DNA from: Clostridiales bacterium
GTDB taxonomy: Bacteria > Bacillota > Clostridia > Lachnospirales > Lachnospiraceae
Assembly: GCA_012519905.1 (NCBI GenBank)
Contig: JAAYPG010000117.1
Location: 1-41,542 of the forward strand
Length of the DNA stretch: 41,542 nt
Direction: 5' to 3'
A program made the translations under genes and the position numbers. Positions within the stretch are counted from its first letter, which is position 1, and each line of letters opens with the position of its first letter. The notes below the pieces were generated by a model. That model did not search any database. It saw only the letters and a program-made list of their open reading frames with translations, and had not been told where the DNA came from. Shown one piece after another: positions 36,694-41,542 of the stretch.

Positions 36694-37293
36694 ATGAAGA
36701 GAGTATTAATAGGTGTTATTTCTATATTGAGTATTCTGATGTTAGCTGGATGTAGTAAGAAGGAAATATTTATAAGTACAGATAACGTCACAGATAATAC
36801 AATACTTGTAAAGCGTGATGGTAGTTTATATGTGGCTATTGCTGAAGAGTTTGATAAAAGTTACTATAACCTAGATGAGCTAAATGAGTTTATAACAAAG
36901 GAAGTAAATGCTTATAACGATAAGCAGGGAAGCAAGGAAGTAACTATAGAAGAGCTTGAACTTAAGAATGGTAAGGCAGTGATGATACTTGGTTATACTA
37001 AGATGGCACATTATAGTGCATTTAACAATGTGCCGGCAGCATATTTTAGTTCCGACACTGAGAATGTGGCCCTGGAGCTTCCTTCCCAGTACCTAGACGC
37101 AAGAAAAAATACCCAAGTGGATAAGGATACTGCATTCAAGAGTGGTAAGAATCAAGTACTTGTTCTCTACGAGCCTTATGAAATTATAGTTGAGGGTGAT
37201 ATAAGATATTATAGTGACAATGCAACCCTTGTGGATGAAAGCAAGCTAAAGAGTGATAGTGAGGAGATGACAGTAGTTATCTATAAGCCTTAG
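36694..37293 (+). CDS. Predicted lipoprotein of unknown function
   Basis: 199 residues from the ATG at 36694, 6 nt after GGAGG; the ATG at 36688 is too close to it. A short signal peptide ends in lipobox LAGC, with lipidated C20 followed by SKK. The mature part is charged and about 180 residues long. It includes NTILVKRDGSLYVAIAEEF and ends with a DMTVVIYKP-like strand (EEMTVVIYKP). I recognise no known domain. It sits between recO and glyS without operon partners of related function, so it is probably a surface-anchored protein of the Lachnospiraceae type. Function unknown. Confidence 0.8.
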   Translation: MKRVLIGVISILSILMLAGCSKKEIFISTDNVTDNTILVKRDGSLYVAIAEEFDKSYYNLDELNEFITKEVNAYNDKQGSKEVTIEELELKNGKAVMILGYTKMAHYSAFNNVPAAYFSSDTENVALELPSQYLDARKNTQVDKDTAFKSGKNQVLVLYEPYEIIVEGDIRYYSDNATLVDESKLKSDSEEMTVVIYKP

Positions 37294-37317
37294 CATTAAT
37301 TAAAACTAGAATTCAAA

Positions 37318-37347
37318 TTGTAAAAATAATTTTAAAGTAAATATAAT
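37318..37347 (+). promoter_or_regulatory. Probable promoter of glyS
   Basis: TTGTAA (37318-37323), 18 nt, then consensus TATAAT (37342-37347), only 22 nt before the start. That leaves no space for a T-box leader. Confidence 0.6.
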
Positions 37348-37369
37348 TAATATGTGAGGATGAGAAAGT

Positions 37370-38758
37370 ATGGAAAAAACAATGGACAAAATTGTAGCCT
37401 TGGCAAAGGCAAGAGGCTTTGTATATCCCGGATCTGAGATATACGGTGGTCTAGCTAATTCCTGGGACTATGGTAATCTAGGTGTTGAACTTAAGAATAA
37501 TGTGAAAAAAGCATGGTGGCAGAAGTTTATTCAGGAAAACCCTTATAATGTAGGCATAGATAGTGCTATTCTAATGAATACTCAGACTTGGGTTGCATCA
37601 GGTCATCTCGGGGGATTCTCAGACCCACTGATGGATTGTAAGGAATGCCATGAACGCTTTAGAGCAGATAAGATTATTGAAGATTACATGGCAGAGCAAG
37701 GAATACAATCAGAAGGCTCTGTAGATGCTTGGTCTCATGATGAAATGAAAAAATATATTGATGATAATAATATTTCTTGTCCAACCTGTGGCAAACATAA
37801 TTACACTGATATACGTCAGTTTAACTTGATGTTTAAGACGCACCAAGGTGTTACTGAGGATTCAAAAAATGTTGTATATTTAAGACCTGAGACAGAACAG
37901 GGTATATTTGTTAATTTCAAAAATGTACAAAGAACTTCCCGTAAGAAGATACCCTTTGGTATCGGTCAGATCGGTAAGTCCTTCCGTAATGAAATAACAC
38001 CAGGTAACTTTATCTTCCGTATAAGAGAATTTGAACAGATGGAACTACAATTCTTCTGTGAACCTGATACAGATTTAGAGTGGTTTGCTTATTGGAAGCA
38101 ATTTTGTATTGATTGGTTAAAGAATCTGGGGTTAAAGGATGAAGAGCTAAGGGTAAGAGATCATGGTCCTGAGGAACTTTCTTTCTATAGTAAAGCCACC
38201 ACAGATATCGAATTCCTATTCCCCTTCGGATGGGGCGAACTATGGGGTATTGCAGATAGTACGGACTATGACTTAACGCAGCATCAAAATCACTCCAAGG
38301 TAGATATGAGCTATTTTGATGATGAAAAGAAGATTAAGTATATACCTTATGTAGTGGAGCCTTCCCTTGGTGCAGATCGTGTTACATTAGCGTTTTTATG
38401 TTCTGCATATGATGAAGAGGAGCTTCCAGATGGTGATAAACGAACAGTGCTTCATTTCCATCCAGCTATTGCACCTGTTAAGATTGGTGTTCTTCCTCTT
38501 TCAAAAAAACTGGGTGAGCAGGCTGAGAAGATATATCTGGACCTTTGCAAATATTATAACTGCGAATATGATGATAGAGGTAATATAGGTAAGCGTTATC
38601 GTAGACAGGATGAAATAGGCACACCTTACTGTATCACATATGATTTTGAATCAGAGACTGATGGTAGTGTCACTGTCCGTGATAGGGATACTATGGAGCA
38701 GGAAAGAATTAAAATTGAGGATCTAAAGGCATATTTTGAGGATAAGTTCAGATTTTAG
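37370..38758 (+). CDS. glyS: Glycyl-tRNA synthetase, single-chain alpha2 type
   Basis: A 462-residue class IIA synthetase charging tRNA-Gly. It is the homodimeric eukaryote/archaea-like form, not the alpha-beta two-gene form of E. coli. Features include the N-terminal [20 protein letters not shown] (16-35), a zinc-ribbon-like pair of CxxC motifs (C90/C93 and C137/C140), motif 2 [11 protein letters not shown] with [14 protein letters not shown] (204-229), and motif 3 EPSLGADR (330-337). The C-terminal anticodon-binding domain runs from about residue 365. It has its own promoter and is 190 nt upstream of ppdK. Assignment is certain. Confidence 0.97.
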   Translation: MEKTMDKIVALAKARGFVYPGSEIYGGLANSWDYGNLGVELKNNVKKAWWQKFIQENPYNVGIDSAILMNTQTWVASGHLGGFSDPLMDCKECHERFRADKIIEDYMAEQGIQSEGSVDAWSHDEMKKYIDDNNISCPTCGKHNYTDIRQFNLMFKTHQGVTEDSKNVVYLRPETEQGIFVNFKNVQRTSRKKIPFGIGQIGKSFRNEITPGNFIFRIREFEQMELQFFCEPDTDLEWFAYWKQFCIDWLKNLGLKDEELRVRDHGPEELSFYSKATTDIEFLFPFGWGELWGIADSTDYDLTQHQNHSKVDMSYFDDEKKIKYIPYVVEPSLGADRVTLAFLCSAYDEEELPDGDKRTVLHFHPAIAPVKIGVLPLSKKLGEQAEKIYLDLCKYYNCEYDDRGNIGKRYRRQDEIGTPYCITYDFESETDGSVTVRDRDTMEQERIKIEDLKAYFEDKFRF

Positions 38759-38788
38759 AAAAAGTACTTCCCTAATTTACTAGAACTG

Positions 38789-38797
38789 TGATATAAT
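38789..38797 (+). promoter_or_regulatory. Extended -10 promoter for ppdK
   Basis: TGA followed by TATAAT (38792-38797) forms an extended -10 with no clear -35. It leaves a roughly 145-nt leader with two hairpins. ACAATAA/TTATTGT is at 38841-38858. AATCCGT (38868-38874) pairs with ACGGATT (38905-38911). Confidence 0.5.
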
Positions 38798-38948
38798 GCT
38801 TTTTGGTGACTAGAAATATATTGCTATAGTCTTGAGAGTAACAATAATTTTTTATTGTGAGAAATCCAATCCGTGCTATAAATACAGGCTAAAAATTGTG
38901 AACTACGGATTATAGATACTAAAATATATTTAGGAGGTTATACACGAC

Positions 38949-41542
38949 ATGACAAAATGGGTATATTTGTTTAAAGAAGGCGACGCTTCCATGAGGAACC
39001 TTCTTGGTGGAAAAGGTGCTAACCTTGCCGAGATGACTAAGCTTGGTCTTCCAATTCCACAAGGATTTATCGTTACAACAGAAGCTTGTAATGACTACTA
39101 TGCTAGAGGCAAACAGGTTACAGACGAAGTTAAAGAGCAAATATTCAATGCTTTAGCTGAATTAGAAAAAGAACAGGGCAAAAAATTTGGAGATAACGAG
39201 AATCCATTACTAGTTTCAATTCGTTCAGGTGCAAGAGCATCTATGCCAGGAATGATGGATACAGTTCTTAACTTAGGTTTAACTGATGTTGCAGTAGAAG
39301 GTTTCGCTGCAAAAACTGGTAATCCAAGATTTGCATATGATTCTTACAGAAGATTTATCCAGATGTATGCTGACGTTGTTATGGAAGTTAGCAAGGAGAA
39401 GTTTGACGTAGTATTCGATGCTGTTAAGGAAGCAAAAGGTGTAGAATTTGATACTGATTTATCAGCAGAGGATCTAAAAGAAATAGTTAAAGGATTTAAA
39501 GAAGTATATAAGAAAGAACTTGGAGAAGACTTCCCTCAAGATCCTCGTGAGCAATTAATTGCATCTATTACAGCTGTTTTCCGTTCATGGGACAACCCTC
39601 GTGCTATCTACTACAGAAGAATGAACGACATTCCAGGAAGCTGGGGTACTGCAGTTAACGTTCAGGCAATGGTATTTGGTAACATGGGTGATACATCTGG
39701 TACAGGTGTTGCATTTACCCGTAACCCATCTACTGGTGAGAATATAATGTATGGTGAGTACTTAATCAATGCACAGGGTGAAGACGTTGTTGCAGGTATT
39801 AGAACTCCTCATCCTATCTCCATGATGGAAGAAGAATTACCAGAAGCATATGAAGACTTCATTAGAATTGCAGATCTATTAGAGAAGCACTACAAGGATA
39901 TGCAAGATATGGAGTTCACAGTAGAAGATAAGAAGTTATATATTCTTCAAACCCGTAGTGGTAAGAGAACAGCTCCAGCTGCTTTAAGAATCGCCTGCGA
40001 ATTAGTGGAAGAAGGCATGATAACTAAGGAAGAGGCAATTGCAAGAATAGATGCTAAAGCATTAGACCAATTACTTCATCCAGGATTCGATGAAAAAGTA
40101 TTAAAGGCTTCTACACCAATCGGAAATGCTCTACCAGCATCTCCTGGTGCAGCAGCAGGTAGAGTATACTTTACAGCAAAGACTGCAAAGGAAGCAAATG
40201 ATAGAGGTGAAAGAGTAATCTTAGTTCGTCTTGAGACTTCTCCAGAAGATATTGAAGGTATGCATGCATCAGAGGGTATCTTAACAGCCCGTGGTGGTAT
40301 GACATCTCACGCTGCAGTTGTTGCTCGTGGTATGGGTGTTGCATGTGTATCTGGTTGTGAAGGCGTTCAGATTAATGAAGAAGGTAAATACTTCACCTTA
40401 AATGGCAACACAATTAAAGAAGGTGAATATATTTCACTGGATGGTACAGCTGGTAATATCTACTTAGGTGATATTCCAACTGTTGATGCAGAAATCAGTG
40501 GAGATTTTGATACAATTATGAAATGGGCTGATGAAATCAGAACCATGAAGGTTAGAACTAATGCAGATACTCCTGCAGATGCTGCTAAGGCAATTGAGTT
40601 TGGAGCTGAAGGTATTGGTCTGACTCGTACTGAGCATATGTTCTTTGAGCCTGACAGAATTCCTAAGATTAGAAAGATGATTCTATCTAAGACAGCTGAA
40701 GCTAGAGAAGCTGCATTAGAGGAGTTAATTCCATTCCAGAAGAATGACTTCAAGGGTATCTATGAGGTTATGGAAGGAAGACCTGTTACTATCCGTTTCT
40801 TAGATCCTCCTCTACATGAGTTTGTACCTACAGCAGATGCTGATATTGAAGCGCTTGCTAAGGAAATGGGCTTAACATTTGAAGAGGTAAAAGCAACATG
40901 TGAATCCTTACATGAGTTCAACCCTATGATGGGTCATAGAGGATGTCGTCTAGCTGTTACTTATCCTGAGATTGCAAGAATGCAGACCAGAGCGGTTATG
41001 GAAGCAGCTATCGAAGTAAAAAATGAAAAAGGCTTTGATATTGTTCCTGAAATCATGATTCCTCTTGTAGGTGAAAAGAGAGAGCTTAAGTATGTTAAGG
41101 ATGTTGTAGTAGAGACAGCAGAAGCTGTTAAGAAGGAAATGAACTCTGATATCTCATACCAAGTAGGTACTATGATTGAGATTCCTCGTGCTTGCTTATT
41201 AGCTGATGAGATCGCTGATGAGGCTGAATTCTTCTCCTTTGGAACCAATGACTTAACACAGATGACATTTGGTTTCTCCAGAGATGATGCAGGTGGTTTC
41301 TTAGATGCTTACTATGAGACAAAGATTTATGAGTCAGATCCATTTGCAAGACTTGACCAGGATGGCGTAGGCCAGTTGGTTAAGATGGCAGCTGAGAAGG
41401 GTCGCGCAACTAAGCCTAATCTGAAGCTCGGTATCTGTGGAGAGCACGGTGGAGATCCATCAACAGTTGAATTCTGCTATAATGTAGGATTAGACTATGT
41501 GTCCTGCTCACCTTTCCGCGTACCTATCGCAAGACTTGCAGC
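38949..41542 (+). CDS. ppdK: Pyruvate phosphate dikinase, cut by the window edge
   Basis: The open frame runs from ATG at 38949 (AGGAGG upstream) to the window end without a stop. It gives about 864 of an expected 874 or so residues, so only about ten are missing. The N-terminal ATP-grasp domain starts VYLFKEGDASMRNLLGGKGA. The phospho-carrier histidine is H454 in GGMTSHAAVVARG, and the C-terminal PEP-binding barrel has the catalytic cysteine C830 in GICGEHGGDP. Both positions are within one of the well-studied C. symbiosum enzyme (H455, C831). PPDK interconverts PEP, AMP and PPi with pyruvate, ATP and Pi. Codon use looks more optimised than in neighbours (many CGT, GGT), fitting strong expression. 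Confidence 0.96.
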   Translation, partial: MTKWVYLFKEGDASMRNLLGGKGANLAEMTKLGLPIPQGFIVTTEACNDYYARGKQVTDEVKEQIFNALAELEKEQGKKFGDNENPLLVSIRSGARASMPGMMDTVLNLGLTDVAVEGFAAKTGNPRFAYDSYRRFIQMYADVVMEVSKEKFDVVFDAVKEAKGVEFDTDLSAEDLKEIVKGFKEVYKKELGEDFPQDPREQLIASITAVFRSWDNPRAIYYRRMNDIPGSWGTAVNVQAMVFGNMGDTSGTGVAFTRNPSTGENIMYGEYLINAQGEDVVAGIRTPHPISMMEEELPEAYEDFIRIADLLEKHYKDMQDMEFTVEDKKLYILQTRSGKRTAPAALRIACELVEEGMITKEEAIARIDAKALDQLLHPGFDEKVLKASTPIGNALPASPGAAAGRVYFTAKTAKEANDRGERVILVRLETSPEDIEGMHASEGILTARGGMTSHAAVVARGMGVACVSGCEGVQINEEGKYFTLNGNTIKEGEYISLDGTAGNIYLGDIPTVDAEISGDFDTIMKWADEIRTMKVRTNADTPADAAKAIEFGAEGIGLTRTEHMFFEPDRIPKIRKMILSKTAEAREAALEELIPFQKNDFKGIYEVMEGRPVTIRFLDPPLHEFVPTADADIEALAKEMGLTFEEVKATCESLHEFNPMMGHRGCRLAVTYPEIARMQTRAVMEAAIEVKNEKGFDIVPEIMIPLVGEKRELKYVKDVVVETAEAVKKEMNSDISYQVGTMIEIPRACLLADEIADEAEFFSFGTNDLTQMTFGFSRDDAGGFLDAYYETKIYESDPFARLDQDGVGQLVKMAAEKGRATKPNLKLGICGEHGGDPSTVEFCYNVGLDYVSCSPFRVPIARLA

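Noticed and set aside
37294..37369. Possible T-box before glyS
   Set aside because: The gap is 76 nt and the predicted -10 is 22 nt from the start codon, leaving no room for a T-box.

Overview
The window is AT-rich chromosomal DNA from an anaerobic, low-GC Firmicute. It most likely comes from Clostridia, near the plant-polymer-degrading Lachnospiraceae. The evidence is the family mix: an oxygen-sensitive class III ribonucleotide reductase, pyruvate phosphate dikinase beside pyruvate kinase, a proton-pumping membrane pyrophosphatase, a sodium-pump decarboxylase beta subunit, a single-chain glycyl-tRNA synthetase, a B. subtilis-like ThyA, and an era-yqzL-recO neighbourhood. I see no rRNA, tRNA, CRISPR array, phage gene or intact transposon. 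Most of the window is core metabolism.

Layout. Positions 24-3442 hold two divergent cytoplasmic glycosidases (GH1 and GH2). A short FtsH-type membrane protease follows on the minus strand (3545-5254). Positions 5474-10096 are a compact plus-strand cluster: response regulator, histidine kinase, ABC ATPase and two membrane subunits, with overlapping or closely spaced genes. A subtilisin-like S8 peptidase without a signal peptide follows and ends at a strong terminator. Positions 11997-15836 are an ion-energetics island. A minus-strand oadB plus a 49-residue OadG-like membrane peptide are divergent from a membrane pyrophosphatase whose sequence places it in the K+-independent class. Then come a TPR lipoprotein and hflX.

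Positions 18797-31008 are mostly nucleotide and carbon metabolism: nrdD (with a C-terminal thioredoxin/glutaredoxin-like domain), thyA-folA, ilvE, a small membrane protein, guaB, a dCMP deaminase downstream of pyruvate kinase, a DUF1461/TIGR01906 membrane protein, and purH. A cold-shock protein and a large M16C peptidase follow. Then come era, a yqzL-like gene overlapping recO, a lipoprotein, glyS and ppdK. The ppdK gene runs off the right edge about ten codons before its expected end.

How the genes fit together. thyA, folA, the dCMP deaminase and nrdD together cover dTMP and dNTP synthesis; guaB and purH cover IMP and GMP supply. Pyruvate kinase, PPDK and the membrane pyrophosphatase connect PEP/pyruvate flux to PPi, and PPi can be used to pump protons. 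OadB would add a sodium circuit, but its carboxyltransferase and biotin-carrier partners are not in the window. Many genes have recognisable sigma-A type promoters and hairpin terminators, listed individually. I did not find an obviously new multi-gene system. The best leads are the NrdD fusion without a nearby NrdG, the roughly 70-nt near-continuous hairpin between nrdD and thyA, the orphan OadB/OadG pair opposite the pyrophosphatase, and the long yqzL-recO overlap.
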